Of a stretch of 64,000 nucleotides of DNA, positions 13,641 to 26,704 are shown in pieces; the stretch's first letter is position 1, and each line of letters starts with the position of its first letter. Source of the stretch: Nautilus pompilius. Lineage: Eukaryota > Mollusca > Cephalopoda > Nautilida > Nautilidae. The notes below the pieces were generated by a model that worked only from the letters and a program-made list of their open reading frames with translations, ran no database searches and was not told the DNA's origin. Where the stretch lies: assembly GCA_018389105.1 (NCBI GenBank), contig JACATO010000922.1, positions 1 through 64,000 on the forward strand. Direction: 5' to 3'. Both the position numbers and the translations under genes were made by a program.

Positions 13641-13957
13641 GTTTATCGTTTTGCTTTTGTAGAGCTGGTTATGTTTCAGAATTTATAACTGTGCAATAAC
13701 AAGAGTCTGGAAAAGTGTTGGTTTATAGCTCATCAATTTTCAAAATAGCCTGCAGCAGTCGAATATCACAGTTGAGAAAACAGGCCTGCAAATTTACTAG
13801 ACGTGACCCAGTCTTTATTTGTATTTAACAGCCTCTCTGAGACTGTTAATTATATTGCAGTTCTTATTTTCAGTGTAAGTCAAATACCATCTCTTGTGCA
13901 TATTCTGCTGTAATTGATTTCCTGCAATGAAACCAACAATTTGTGTTTATTTGTGAA

Positions 13958-13994
13958 ATGCGCGCGCGCGTGCGTGCGTGTATGTGTGTGTGTG
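13958..13994. repeat. (CG)n/(TG)n alternating purine-pyrimidine tract
   Basis: Short CGCG then GTGC/GTGT alternating tract, potentially Z-DNA forming. Confidence 0.8.
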
Positions 13995-16900
13995 TTCACA
14001 TTTTCCTATCAGCTGACTGGACCAAAGGGGAAGGGGGCTGCCAGATGGCGCCGATTCCAGCGGCGGAAGGGAACCCACTGAAACTCTTCTGGTCAGGAGA
14101 TCGAAGGAGACCAGGGTGGAGCGCGCGGATCGGCGCCACCCTAACCAGCAAAGACGCTCCGCTGATCGCCGATAAGTTTCTTTCTCGTAAATTCGAGGAA
14201 GCTACAGGATGCTGGCAAGTTCTCATGGAGGCAGCCCCCCACCCCTCCTGAGAGACAGTTACCTGAATGCTAAATCCGCGTTTATCCAGAATAAAAGGTA
14301 ACACTTGTAACCCTGACAAGCTGGCAAGAACACAGATGAAAGGCGGCAGGTGTCACTTCTCTCTGCATATGTAACGATGTAGTTGACAGAACACCAAGCA
14401 TAATTTCAATACAGAAAATCATTCGCTTCATATCCGAAAAATTTTCCGAGCTTCTTTTACACATTTAAATCTATTTCGCTGCCTTTTCTACATTTCGAGA
14501 TGTATATAGTGTATTCTGGGTCATCACATGAATTCTGATGGTTCGGTCGTGCAGATACATCAACGACTAATTCGCTTTCACTTTAAGCTGCTCCAGAATC
14601 GTGAGAGCGCGCGAAGAAATGGAGAGAGAAGCAACACAAAATCTCATTGATCTCTGGTTAAGCCGAGTAGTTCCTTACATCCAGTACTGAAGAAACAAAA
14701 CTTTCCAAAGATGAGCTTGGCTTGCACCAGTAATAATTTTTGTAATCTGTGTCATGGTGAAATATTTTTTAAAATTATGATCTTAAATTAAAATATCGTT
14801 TGATCAGTGAAAAATTGTTTTTAAAAATAAAATTACAGGGAGGACTCAGCTTTATGTTTTTGTTCTTTTGGCCGGTGGGCTGCGCAACTGAATTACACGA
14901 TTCTGTAATTTTTAAAAAAAAAATGAATTTAAAATACTGAAAATCCCGATAATAATACTTCTTGGCGTGGTACCACAGCATCAGGAGCTTCTCCATGATT
15001 TTTGTAGGAAGGGAGTGAATAATGAGTCATACATACATCATGAGGATGCTCCAGGAGATGGAGATCTCCCAGATAACAAGCAGTGCAATAGTCATCGTCG
15101 TGATTTATATATCGGGTTTTAAAAATTCTTATTTTGAACCCCGAACCGCGAACACGTCGGAGAAGGTCAAGGTTTCTGACCGCACGCCATCACGGAAGAC
15201 GGACGTTTGACTGACATGTTCCTCTCCGCGCGCCCAGAACTGTTCCGATCGAGGAAGCAAGGACCGGAATCAGAAAGGGCACAGTGAAGCCCCTTGCATT
15301 ACAGTGCGAACCAACCGGACATAGACGGCGCGGGCGGACTGTTTCGAAGACTACAGAGAGAACTCTGTGTCATCGATCTGGTATGATGTGGTAGTCGTGG
15401 CATTAAAGGGCTCAAACAACGACAGATCTGAGTGCTTAGGTGGCTACCCCCGCCACCCCACTACAGTGATCTATGGTACACTGCAGCATCATTAGATTCC
15501 GTGTCTTATACAAATGACTTCTGAAATAATAAAATCCCCACTTTCAGCTAATAGCTAATGTATTATATTATCCAGGATTAACATAATCAAACAAATGCAC
15601 CTACTTTAGTTACTTTGCTTTATGTATTTTACATCGTAAAGTTACAAGGTTGGGAAGCATTGTTAAGAATAGAGGGAGGCGGAAACTCCCTTAAAAGAAC
15701 TATTTTAACGTTAACGTATTATTTATCGACTAACAGCACGGTACAGTCCATTGTTACACAGCAGCTTATAGACCTGCTTATCGTCTGACTGCGCACGACC
15801 CACAGGTATCGCTTCCGTTTCACTTACAAATTTATCGTAAATATTTTTTTTTTAAAACTTTGTCGACTTGATTCTTCCCCGACCGATCAGCAGCTGGAAG
15901 CAGGAGCCGAAGTCCACTGTTACTTCGCCCGAGCCAGATCGCGATACCGCACCAGCTCGAGATGCCAATGGCGGGCATTCGGCCACGTTAAGTCGTCGTT
16001 GGTGAGGAATGCGTTTTCCCCGACTGAGTTATTAATTAACCCCCCCCCCTCATTTACAACATTCATTCGGCCGTAGACCGGTTGTTTTCTTGGATGGGCG
16101 GGCCAGCGATGGAAGTTTGGATAAACATCTGGGAGCTAAAGGCATTAACTGCAACTAGCCTTACTACGAGGAGGTGGCGAAACCTGGAAATACGACAGCT
16201 TAATACCATTTTACCCTTTTAATATGATTAGCCCAAGCAATGGTACTAATAAATTCCGTGATCCACTTCGGGTCAGTGGACGAGTTCTGACCCAACCCGC
16301 ACAGCGATGCCGTCGGCTGGCCCGTCTCACTACTGGAAACAGAACAAAAACCAAAAAAAATGTTTGTCATTTACAGAATCATTTCGATTAAAGATAGAGT
16401 TTCTCCATTCTAATGGCAGACGGGAAAACAATCGAAAACAAATCTCCTGCCAGTAGCAGATAAAGAACTACTTCATGGTACCGACGCTGGAGTTTCTTTC
16501 TTTTGACGAAACGGACCCTTTCTGAAGACTTCTGGTGCCAGAAGTGCATTATATACGAAGTCTGTTGATAGTTTCTACTTAAAAAGAAAAGAGGCAGAGA
16601 AATACAATAAAGTTTAGATTATTTTATAAAAGGGGGGGCCTATGTAGCTTCTAAAGTAAACAAAATGAAGCAAAGGAGACTGGATATTTTATATTCGAAC
16701 ACAGGTTGAGAACGTGGCAGTCGCTGCTGCTGTGCGTGTTATATGCCCTTTAAACGGACACCCACCTCTCCCGAGTTTTCATCTGCCAGCGTAAAATCGA
16801 TTGGCAGTAAAACGGCGTCATGTCAGCGACTGAGATTTTCCCGGGTAAAATTTAGTAATCAAGTGTTGCGGATTTGAAAACGGTTAAATAAACCGAATTT

Positions 16901-18776
16901 CCTCTATCGTGGCGGAACTACAAAACCCGCAAAATGGATTTTGAAATTAATTCAACTGAGGGCGAAGCTCGTTTCGCTCGCTCGCAATTTCCATTTCTGT
17001 TTTCTAGTAACCCGCCCCGACTAATCATGCGCCAAACCGAAACAGACGGGGTTAATCAAAAACAAGACGCAGTAGCGAAATGAAGAAGGTTTTTCTTTTT
17101 TTTCCTTTTCTCTCCAAAGATCTCTAAAAAGGAACGAAGTCGTCGTCTCATCGATCACTTTCTTGGGCGAACGGTTCTAATCTTTCCAACGAGGATTTTT
17201 CGAGTCCGAGACGAGAAGTGATACTTGCTGCCGGTGGGCTCCGCATCTTCGGAGAAAGGGGTCGGGGGTCACACAAATTCCGGTCCGACACGTGCACGGA
17301 AATTTCCCCTGACGATTTTTTTTTTTACCATGGTAACCATCGAAACCTCCTGCCTGCCTCCCTCCCTCCAAAACAGCAATATTTCCGTCATTTTAAGTAA
17401 TAACAGTTAAAAAAATAGGGTAAGGTCTTAAAGAAGAAAAAGTGTCTTTCGGTAGTGTCGCCAGTTATCAGATTCACGTGGTGTGGCACCGCCCACGTGT
17501 CTCCGACTTCGTATTGTCCGCCCCGCTGAACTCGTTTTGGTCTCTGCCGCTTTTCTACTCACCTTAGCAATTCGGCCTTCGTTATTCTAAACCGGGGGGG
17601 GTAAACTCTCGTAGAGAAACATTTTTACGCCACATATATGCTGATACCATCGTAAATAGCGATATAAGTTAATCGGGCGTGCGTTCTGATACGTGAGCCG
17701 AAAGCAATGATAAGCATTTACTTCCTCTAATGGAAGGGTTTATATGGACGAAAACCTTCTATAAGTTACAATCTTTGCCGTCTTCACGTCATATGAACTT
17801 CTGTTATCCCAGGATTGGTGTGGCGCACGTCGTTAATATACTGACTGCAACAGAATATTGGACAATGCGTTGGGCGCTGAAAACTTATCTTTATCGTCTC
17901 CTCACAAAGACACCGCGCCCGCTATTGTCCTCCCAGAACAGCCAACGAGCTTGATTTCTATACTGTCATTCCAGGCATCCGGGTAACCGACTACCCGAGG
18001 ACCGCGCGAGGGTCACAGGGCTGTCGTGTTACGCGAGCGTCTATTGGTGCATAAGGCTCCTAATAACGGTGTAGTTCGGAAACAGTTTCCCAAACTTCTC
18101 CTTACATTCAAGCGGCTCCCCCCCTTTTTTTAAAAGACATTTTTTTGGAATGATTACAAGTGATGTGCCAAGCAAGCAGTCGTTTGGCTGATTTGGATAT
18201 CTGGGAGATAATCAACCGTATTAACCTACAGTTCAGCTTGACGAGCCGGTGTCAGACCAAACTCCGTACCCGCCAAGAAACTGCTCTGCGCTTGCGTGGA
18301 TCGTCACACGGAGTGGTAAAATCCACTTACGATAGTTAAAGCAAAAATAAATTTTGTGTGTGTGTGTGTGTTGCTTTATAGTTCTCTTGAATTTTCAAGT
18401 AATTACTTTTAAATTAATTTAATATTCAAAAATCTTTGTTTAAAATCGTGCGCAACTTTTATCGCTGGACAAAATGTTCATGTTTACTGTACCAGCACAG
18501 ATAATTAAAGTTCATCTTAAGTTAACATTTACATTCATTTACCGGAGGAGGTGAACGATGATTACTGATTACTGATGCATTAAAGACGTGTTTTTGTCTA
18601 TTGTATCGTATGGTAGGGTAATATTTGCCCGTTTCAGTTTTAAGAGTCCATACAATGGGGGAAAAGTAATCTTTTATTCATCTATATAAAATCTAAAAAT
18701 TCATGGTATTTGTGCAGAGCTGTAAATATGAAAGATAGCATATGTCCTTTAAATACCGCCTGAGAATTGTTTTCTA
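13995..18776. other. unassigned sequence, no gene recognised
   Basis: Long stretch without recognisable genes. CpG-richer patches lie at about 15200-15360, 15890-16000 and 17430-17560, the last with two CACGTG E-box-like hexamers (near 17476 and 17494). ORFs in it are short, overlapping and motif-free. Confidence 0.35.
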
Positions 18777-20082
18777 TAGGTCTGCCCCAAAACAAACCGA
18801 ACTTTCTAACAACAAATTTAAGGCTTTACTTACAATTTAATCAGACTTGTCTCCTTCAAAATAGTTCCCTTCACTGTTCATTCACCGCTCCCTGCGTTTT
18901 TTTTTCCCCCAGTTTTTGAAGGCGGCGCAGTTCTCGTAGCGAATTTTCTTCGACCTCTTCCATCGTCTGAAATCGGTGACCTTTCAGGGTGGATTTCAAC
19001 TTTTGGAACAAAAAAAGTCCGCAGGGGCCAAATCCGGAGAGTAGGGCGGCGGCTGGGGGGACGAGAGTCGTCTCGTGCTTTGCCAAAAAGTCGCGGATAA
19101 GGAGTGACGCGTGAGCAGGTGCGCTGTCATGGTGCAGCATCCAGATTTTGTTTTTCCATGCCTCAGGCTTCCTTCTCTCAACCGCCTCAGGATATCCGAG
19201 TAAAACTCTCTATTGATCGTCTGACCACGTGGAACAAACTCATGATGAACGACGCCCTTCCAATCAAAAAAGACGATCAACATCACCTTCACATTTGAGC
19301 GACTATGACGTGCTTTTTTTGGTCGCGGCGACGATGATCCAACCCACTGCGACGGCTGCCTTTTTGTTTCGACATCGTAGCCGTACACCCACGTTTCGTC
19401 ATCTGTGATGACACTTTTCAGAAAGCTTTCATCAGCATCCGAACGATCAAAGAGCTCCTGACCGACTGTGACTCGGTTCTCTTTCTGTTCATCTGTCAGC
19501 AGACGCGGCACAAATTCTGCGGCTACACGATGCGTGTTCAATTTTTCTTTTAAAATCACGTGGCACGAACTTTTACAGACGCCTACTTCTCCGGAAACTC
19601 CACGGACAGCCAGGCGACGATTTCCACGGATCACAGCTCGCACTCTCTCGATGTGATCGTCGTCCGCTGTCGTGGAAGGTCGTCCAGATTTGGGACTGTC
19701 TTCGGTGGATGTTCTTCCCGATTAGAGACACTGGTACCACTCGTGACATTGCGTACGGCTCACACAATCCTCCCCATAGATAGGCCTGTGGCAACATTAG
19801 GAAAGTCTCCGTAAACGTTTCTCCCAATTTGAAGCAGAATTTCACACAAACAGGTTGCTCTTCAAGATCCTTCATTGTTCAACTTGCGACAAATCGCCAA
19901 GCGCACTAAACATACGTTCACTCTAGCGCGTGTAGATCGATGACTAACCGACGTGGCGTGATGCGGCTATTATTAGACTGAAGGTCAAGGTCATCGATAC
20001 ACAGCAATGCAGTCGCGAGCACGCTGTGCCGGCTGGTTGGCGCGCTGTTTTAAAAGTTCGGTTTCATTTTGGACAGACCTCA
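18777..20082 (-). mobile_element. mariner-family transposon, near full length
   Basis: A 1.3-kb element, the usual mariner size, bounded by TA dinucleotides (18775-18776 and 20083-20084). Its terminal inverted repeats are about 30 bp. The left end, AGGTCTGCCCCAAAACAAAC at 18778, pairs with the right end, which reads AGGTCTGTCCAAAATGAAAC on the minus strand from 20080. Both continue with CGAACTTT. The repeats differ by a few substitutions and small indels. Inside is one minus-strand transposase. Mariners insert at TA and duplicate it, as seen here. Confidence 0.88.
18837..19875 (-). pseudogene. mariner transposase pseudogene (SETMAR/GVQW3-like)
   Basis: The start is chosen at the Met of MKDLEEQPVCVKFCFKLG (19873-19875). 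The amino-terminal helix-turn-helix region is in one frame (about 19800-19875). The catalytic core is in another, with VITDDETWVYGYD bearing the first aspartate. MLHHDSAPAHAS with the second aspartate is in a third frame, and YSPDLAPADFF carries the third. The carboxy end NYFEGDKSD is followed by the stop at 18837-18839. The whole family length of about 345 residues is therefore present, but at least three frameshifts and a nonsense codon near the carboxy end prevent translation. The enzyme would cut and paste DNA at TA sites with a DD34D active site. The closest family is the SETMAR-related mariners widespread in invertebrates. It is inactive as written. Confidence 0.88.
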
Positions 20083-20084
20083 TA

Positions 20085-22279
20085 GTTTACTGTTAAAAGT
20101 TTCTTCAAAATAAAAGGACAGTTCTTATAAAATTATAGTGGAAGCCCTACTATACGGGTTCTCAGCGCACCTTTAAATAGCCAAGAATCTCCTTTGGTTT
20201 TGAGGGTGTGACTTGACTAGGAATCGTGGCAGGAAGTCGGAGTTGCTTTATTGACTGTGGGTCACTGCCGGCTACAACGATACCCAGAAGTTCGGGAAAC
20301 ATCTACCGAAAACCTCCACCGGATCAAGTTTTAAAAAAAAAATCCCTTAACGCCAATCCCAACTTCCCGAGACGATAGGTCTGGCACTCAGTCATTTTCT
20401 TTGAACTTGGGGCCATTGGCAAACCTCTTCGCCGCGACTCCAAGTTTAAGTTCGGGTCAGAGATCACAAATTTGCTACAGTTATTTACATGTTTTTCAAA
20501 ACCGATGCTAGACGTCATACGTTTCCTCGTCGCATAGTAGACAGAAGAGGATAAACGGGAGAGAACTTGTCGGCGATTTTCGATAATCCAAACGATATGG
20601 CTGAAAATCTTCACTTAGTTATTAAAAATGAAACCTGCTGCTGATCGATTTGTCGGCTTAAACACATAACGCTGTAGTCGAACAGGTGAAAGAGGCGGCT
20701 GAACGTTGGCATGTGAGATTTAAAATTAACTCTCGGTACAAATAGTCGCAATTTAATTTGATCTGCGAGCAAAAGTCGTGGTTTTACTCGATCGAATTAA
20801 TGCTAAATATACCTGGATGTTTGTCAGAAATCAGATGAGTTTCTAGCCTAGAATTTATCATATTAACCTCGACGTTTGGCCAAAAATCTAATTATTATAT
20901 TTTTTTTAGATTTAATGTGACATATTTAAGAAAAAAATCAAATTAGCAAGAATTAATTGAAAATATTGCGAATGAAATTGGAATCGTTAGTTAAGTAAAT
21001 TTCAATTAAAGTTCGGTCTCATTTAATCAACTTTACTTCTTTTTATTTGGTTTAAACTCTCCATGCGTCAATCATTGTTTAGGTTATGAAATTAGATTCA
21101 ACTGTAAAAGTTACGTAGAATTTCTCAAACCTATCAGCTGTAGACAGACGATGTAACGTCTGTGATCATAGATCGTGCACCTTGTGATTATTACATGGCG
21201 AATTTTTCCTGCAAATTTGTTTACAATGAAAAAAAGGAAAAGAAAATTAAATGTTTATCACAGGATGGAGAAGAAGTACTCCTACTGGGAAATCATATAC
21301 TTTTTTTTTTTTTTTTTCAAATCCGTTTCGAACCCATTTCCGTCGTATTCTGCGGGAGCTGGACGCCCCGAAGGCGACATGTGGAAGATAACGGGAATTT
21401 CTGCCCGAAACTTTGCCGAGCGACACCCAGACCTTCTAGCTCGAGCGTGATCGCCGATCTGTCTCCATCGGTGGCCGGATTTTTTGCTGGTATTCGACCC
21501 GTGAGTGGAGCCTCTCTGTACAAAACCCTGACACCCAGCAAGGACCAATACGCGCGAGGCGCTTATTGGTATCCCTGCGACGTCGGCTCTTTATCTGGGG
21601 TAATTCAGAAGGAGGATTACCCTACAATTTACGGCTAAGACGATAGATTAGCGTCGTGCCTGAGACCCCGCCGGTGTTTTACGTGGGTGTGGGCGAGCTG
21701 CGCCACCAGCTGAAGTGGCTTAGCCAAGTGCGGTCTGATTGCAGTTTTACAATACTGTTAGAAAACGCGCAGATGTTTCTCTTAGATCGCCGCATACGGA
21801 TCTTTCAGCTTTGAAATCTGTGGTTGGTGGGTAGTATTTTCGATGGTTCACTCACCAGCTTTCACCGGACAAACCGGGTTTGTTTGTTTGTTTTGTAGGT
21901 TATGGCATTGGGTAGATTGGTCGTCAGCGCTCAGTCGGTGCGTTCGTCCGGTGTCGAGGAAAAAACTCCCCCCTTGTTCTGAGGGTTAGGGAGAGCATTC
22001 CTTCGCGCTTGGTCTTATATCGGTAACCAGAAGATGCAACACAGGGGCGGCGCTGTATCCGACGATTGATGCGGCCCGAAAACCGAAAGCAGAGGCACCA
22101 CTGCACGGTTACATAAAGGACTGAGGTGATGACATTATAAACTGACAACCGACAAGAAGCGGGAAGCTGCACTGTTGCGATCGATGATGATGATCCGTGT
22201 AAAGTGATGACCCGGAACCAAACTGCTCTCACACACACACACACGAGAACCTCTTTCGCCGGTGAATCATGACGCGACC
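20085..22279. other. unassigned sequence, no gene recognised
   Basis: No recognisable gene. An ORF at 21162-21638 runs through a poly-T tract and shows no domain. A TTTGTTTGTTTG tract lies near 21875. Confidence 0.35.
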
Positions 22280-22317
22280 GGTTTCCGGTTAAAAAACAAC
22301 AACAACAACCGGAAACC
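22280..22317. repeat. perfect 11-bp inverted repeat
   Basis: GGTTTCCGGTT (22280-22290) pairs perfectly with AACCGGAAACC (22307-22317) across a 16-bp A/C-only spacer (AAAAAACAACAACAAC). Each arm carries a CCGGAAAC core of ETS type (GGAA). Confidence 0.85.
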
Positions 22318-22331
22318 TGACGTCCGTGAAG

Positions 22332-22340
22332 TATATAAAG
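22332..22340 (+). promoter_or_regulatory. candidate TATA box
   Basis: TATATAAAG sits 15 bp downstream of the perfect inverted repeat in a moderately GC-rich stretch, with a pyrimidine/CA-containing region about 30-35 bp further on that could initiate transcription. No downstream gene is recognised, so this is only a suggestion. Confidence 0.25.
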
Positions 22341-24726
22341 GCCATACGAGTGGTTGACGGTGTCCGACCGATGCTACACTACCCTAGTCTTGTTTGGCAT
22401 CTGTATGTGTTTTACACTGCTATGCGTATTCGTCTTGGGTTCTGACAGTATACTGCATTATTTGAGATTGAGGGAGTTTTTATAAATTTGTCTGGAAGCT
22501 GTTTTCTCGCACTGAAGTCAATCGTACACAAAACGCATTGCTATTGTTATCAGGATGTCTCAAAATCTACACATGCGATACTGTTCAGGGATGTCCAAAG
22601 ACAAGCACCGAGCCTGTGGTCGGGCTGACATGTTGTGTTAGTTATCTTTGTTTTCCATGAAATGTTAAAACTAAAAAGGGGACGATACACCTTAACAAAG
22701 TTGTAGGGTTGTTTCGAAAAATAGCATCAACTAAGGAGGTTGAAATTTTTAAAAAGGAGGCATCGTTACTGGGAAAGATTAAAAGAGACTGAACTTCGGG
22801 TGGCAGTGTTAATTGTGGGAAAGAATTGGCGAATTAAACTCCGGAATACAAAAGAGGTAAGTGTAGAGATCCTTTTTAAGTTAACATTTTTAAGATAGAG
22901 ATATAATCGATTTTGTATCACACCTGGTTAAAAAAAATAATATACCTGATCATCTAACAACCAGCAGTTTGTGGGGGTCTGCGAACAGCTCAGTCCACTT
23001 GTATAATCTATTTTAAAAAATAGACTCACCTACAATAAAACATCTGTTGCAAGTTACCTTCATTGTACAGAACTTATGTCCTGTTGACGCGAACAGGAAG
23101 TTTCGAGACCTGTGCTTATTAATTAGTTCTGTTATTTCCAGTAAAGTGATAGGAAATGTTCAAACTAACTCTTTAGATACAGCGCATCGCTCTTTCTATG
23201 TATATAATCACATCATTATTTATTTAGAAAGCAATTGTTCCAAGAATGCAAGAATTCACAAGGTAACAACAAACCTGAAGACAATTTGCCGGAGCTGGCG
23301 AAAGTTAGAACGATCGTCCTATAGGTAGACGTCGCAAATCTGTGGATACTCGTAACTAATTATAACTATTTAATTAACATCTAATGAACAATTTGTGTTT
23401 TAAAAAGGCAAAAACAAAAAAAAGAGGCTCCGCTCAAGGTATTTATAAATGGAACAATTAATTAAGTAAAGTTCCTCCACAGAATTTCCCAGATACGGAT
23501 TTGGAGGCTGAAGCGAGGGTTGGGGGTGAGGCTTCATAGTCTGCCGTACTGGCATCGCAGGTAAAATCAGGTGACGGTGCCGAGAGACATTCATCAGCTG
23601 AACCATTTCCACTTCGCTGGTATTCGGAAAATTTAATTTAGTGGCAGAATTATAAGTGAACAGAATGAGCATATGGTAACAGCATTGGTGTGAAGCGGTT
23701 TACAAACAGCATCCATAAACACGTTCTTGGTCGGTGAGCTTAGTCTGGTCCCCGCTCTAATAAAGAGCTAGGTGATCCATTATATGGGAACTTACGGGAC
23801 ACAGCGACACCTGGCGAGACATATTTCGTTTTACACCCACGTGTGTTTGCAGATGTGCAGACTTCAGAATTAATTAAATCACTGTTGTTGTATTTATAGT
23901 TTACACGCGAAGTACTCCTGTATCGCTTTCCCCCTCCGCTTCCTCCCATTTCCTTTACCTTTTCCTTAACCTCTTGAACAGTTTCTGGACCCAGGTGTCT
24001 ATTTAGCATCAGTTCCTCGACCGCCGGCGTTCTTTCTTCTGTCGATCGACTCTGCAGCTGAGTCCGTCTTGTCGTGAACAACCCGTGTCCACGGCACCCA
24101 CATCCACAGCGGGCTCACTCCGTCGTTTCTCATCCATGATCCATCTATTGATCTCTCACCGCCGTCCGATCGTTCGCCTCATAGCGCCGAGAAAACGACG
24201 ACCTGACCGCCCGAGGACATTTCGTAAGTATCTGGCTGAACCTGGCGAGTACATCCTTCAGGAGGGAGGCAGGGTGATGGTGACACTTAGAGAATCGGTT
24301 TGTGGGTGAAAGTAAGAACTGGGCAAATTATCGAGTTGTTGACTGTACCAGGCAAATTGCTCGCTTCGCCTGCCATTCTATAAATTGTTTTAATTAATTA
24401 TTTTTTAAATTATAAATGGTCAAACTACAGACTGTTCTGTAAACTACAGCCAGCAAAACCACGTTTCCAATTCGATTTTTAAATAAATTAAATTAATGTT
24501 TAATTCCAGGCAGATCTTATGACATTTATTCAAAATTCAAAAACATCTGCAATACAGCGGGACAGAAAAATGTGTGCTAATTAATTAATTCATCAGGGAA
24601 AAAACCGTTTTGGAAAAAGTGTGATTTTTATATATATTTTTTCTGAAATAAATAGGCGAATATGCATGCAGATGATAATTTCATTATATATGACAAGAAA
24701 TTTTTCATCACCGAGTTCTCTTATTT
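22341..24726. other. unassigned sequence, possible unrecognised exon
   Basis: No family recognised. The minus-strand ORF at 23740-24081 starts with a charged, non-repetitive segment (about 45 residues rich in Glu, Lys and Arg) that looks more exon-like than most ORFs here. It has no known domain, and another frame is also open alongside it. Confidence 0.3.
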
Positions 24727-25070
24727 ACGCGCGCGCGCGCGCGCGCGCGTGTGTGTGTGTGTGTTGTGTGTGTGTGTGTGTTTGTTTGTCTCTGTATATC
24801 TGTGTTTTGTGTGTGTGCTGTGTGTGTGTGTCTGTGTTTGTTTGTCTCTCTGTGTGTGTCTGTGTTTTGTGTGTGTGTGCTGTGTGTGTGTTTGTTTGTC
24901 TTTGTGTGTCTGTGTTTTGTGTGTGTCTGCGCTTGTTGTCTGTGTGTGTGTGTGTTTGTGTTTTGTGTGTGTGCTGTGTGTGTGTCTGTGTTTTGAGTGT
25001 GTGCTGTGTGTGTGTGTGCTGTGTGTGTGTGTGTATGGTGTGTCCCTGTCTCTGTGTGTTCCTGTGTCCA
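24727..25070. repeat. (CG)n(TG)n compound GT-rich microsatellite
   Basis: About 20 bp of pure CG alternation runs into over 300 bp of TG repeat broken by TTTGTTTGTC, CTGTG and TCTGTG variants. ORFs across it (Cys-Val or Thr-His repeats) are artefacts. Confidence 0.95.
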
Positions 25071-25745
25071 TTGTTAAGCTAAATTAATTTTAAAATTCTT
25101 TTCCAAATATAAAGCCTTTTTCTTCTTCATATAATAAAGAATCATTATTACAACTTCAGTTTGGTTGTATAAAAATGTGGAATAAGTTGATTACTGTAAC
25201 TATTTGGGAACTTACCGTATTATTTATAGAATTATATCTTAAAATTACAGCACCGGTCCCGGTGCCAGAACACCGCTAAATACGACGGGGCTCAAGGAAA
25301 CTGGAGAGCAGGATAAGCGATGTGTCCTGTTTTTATACAATCGCTGTGCGTTCCGGAAACAGTTTATCTCTCTTGGACCGCTATTATGGATACCTTTCTC
25401 GTAAACAACATTTGTTCTATTGTATTTTAGAAGGTGATAAATAGGAAACCTCATTATAAACTTGTCAGTCGGCTCTCTTGTAATCTCAGCTGGTCGTCTG
25501 GCTTCACGTGGGAATGGCTTGGCTACCTGCCGGCAAGCAATTCTCTTCGGAGAGCCTGATAATTTCTTTTAGACAGCGGACACTACACCAGCTAGAATTA
25601 CCGATATAGATAAATTAGATTCTGATATGAAATAGTCTTCTGCGTGTTTAACTAACACTTTAGGATGTGGTAAGCGTCAGTTTTCAGAAACAAGCAGATA
25701 CATTTTGTTTGCCCGCTTCCTTTCGTTAAGGAAATTTGACTTTAT
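25071..25745. other. unassigned sequence, no gene recognised
   Basis: AT-biased sequence without recognisable features. Confidence 0.35.
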
Positions 25746-25880
25746 TTATATATATTGTGGCCCTTTATAATATATATATATATATATATGTATATTGTGG
25801 CCCTTTATAATATATATATGTGGCCCTTTATAATATATATATATATATGTATATGGTGGCCCTTTATAATATATATATCC
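25746..25880. repeat. tandem repeat, GTGGCCCTTTATAA plus (AT)n
   Basis: Four copies of GTGGCCCTTTATAA (starting near 25757, 25797, 25820 and 25856) separated by variable-length AT tracts, giving irregular periods of about 23-40 bp. Confidence 0.85.
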
Positions 25881-26547
25881 GAGTGCTCTATTTCAAAAGT
25901 CCATTCTGTATAAACAAAACATCTGCTGTTTATTTTTCAAAAGTCAGCTTTTACATTCAGCCTTTTAAACAATGTCCCTTCTTTTTAATAGACTTCGTTT
26001 CGTTGTTGTTGTGTTTTTAGACGATTCTATTCTGTTTACTATTTTAAAAAAAACGTAATATCTGACTATTCGACAGCTAGTGTAGCGGCTGCTCTGAGTA
26101 AAGGCTGAAGAACTTGGCGAGACGGCTGGGAAAGAAGAAAGATTAATTATAACACGCCTGTTTCTCGTTTTCATTTTTCAGCGATCGATTCGATTTTCAA
26201 ACCGAAATCCGAGAGTATTCCGCCAAGGAAGAAGACGGGAGGAAATGTTGAATATAAACTTATTCGGAAAAAGAAAAGAAACAGCATCGAGATCAATTGC
26301 CGGATTCCTTTCTCTAAAGAAACATTTCAGACTTTTCAAACGAAATTTCCTGCTCAACTGTTGATGAAGAACTGTACCCGCTCCTCGTGGCTGACTGGGC
26401 TTTAAATAAGAATGGATCTTTTGTTACTCGGAAACCAGTTCCATAATCTCCAATGGTCCCTTGCTGACTTCCTTGTCAGGTATATACGGAGTATAGTACG
26501 GAATTCGTTCTTAATAGACTTTATTATTTCTCGCTTCCTTCTCTCTG
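25881..26547. other. unassigned sequence, no gene recognised
   Basis: No recognisable coding or RNA feature. Confidence 0.35.
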
Positions 26548-26704
26548 TACTGACGTCATCTCTCTCTCTCTCTCTCTCCGCCTCTCCCTCTGTACTGACG
26601 TCATCTCTCTCTCTCTGTCTCCCCCTCTCTGTCCCTATCTCTGTACTGACGTCATCTCTCTCTCCTCTCTCTGACCTCACATCTCTCTTTCTCTCTGTAC
26701 TGAC

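Noticed and set aside
13286..13688. Several overlapping ORFs of 60-110 codons
   Set aside because: They are translations of GA/CT repeat (Arg-Glu or Ser-Leu repeats) in every frame, with no unique sequence.
21162..21638. 158-codon plus-strand ORF
   Set aside because: Crosses a poly-T tract, has no recognisable domain and overlaps antisense ORFs.
23740..24081. Charged minus-strand ORF that might be a host exon
   Set aside because: No family recognised, a second frame is open over the same bases, and splice sites cannot be fixed from sequence alone.
24621..25087. Cysteine/valine-rich ORFs up to 153 codons
   Set aside because: They are translations of the TG microsatellite; frames are open only because the repeat has no stop codons.
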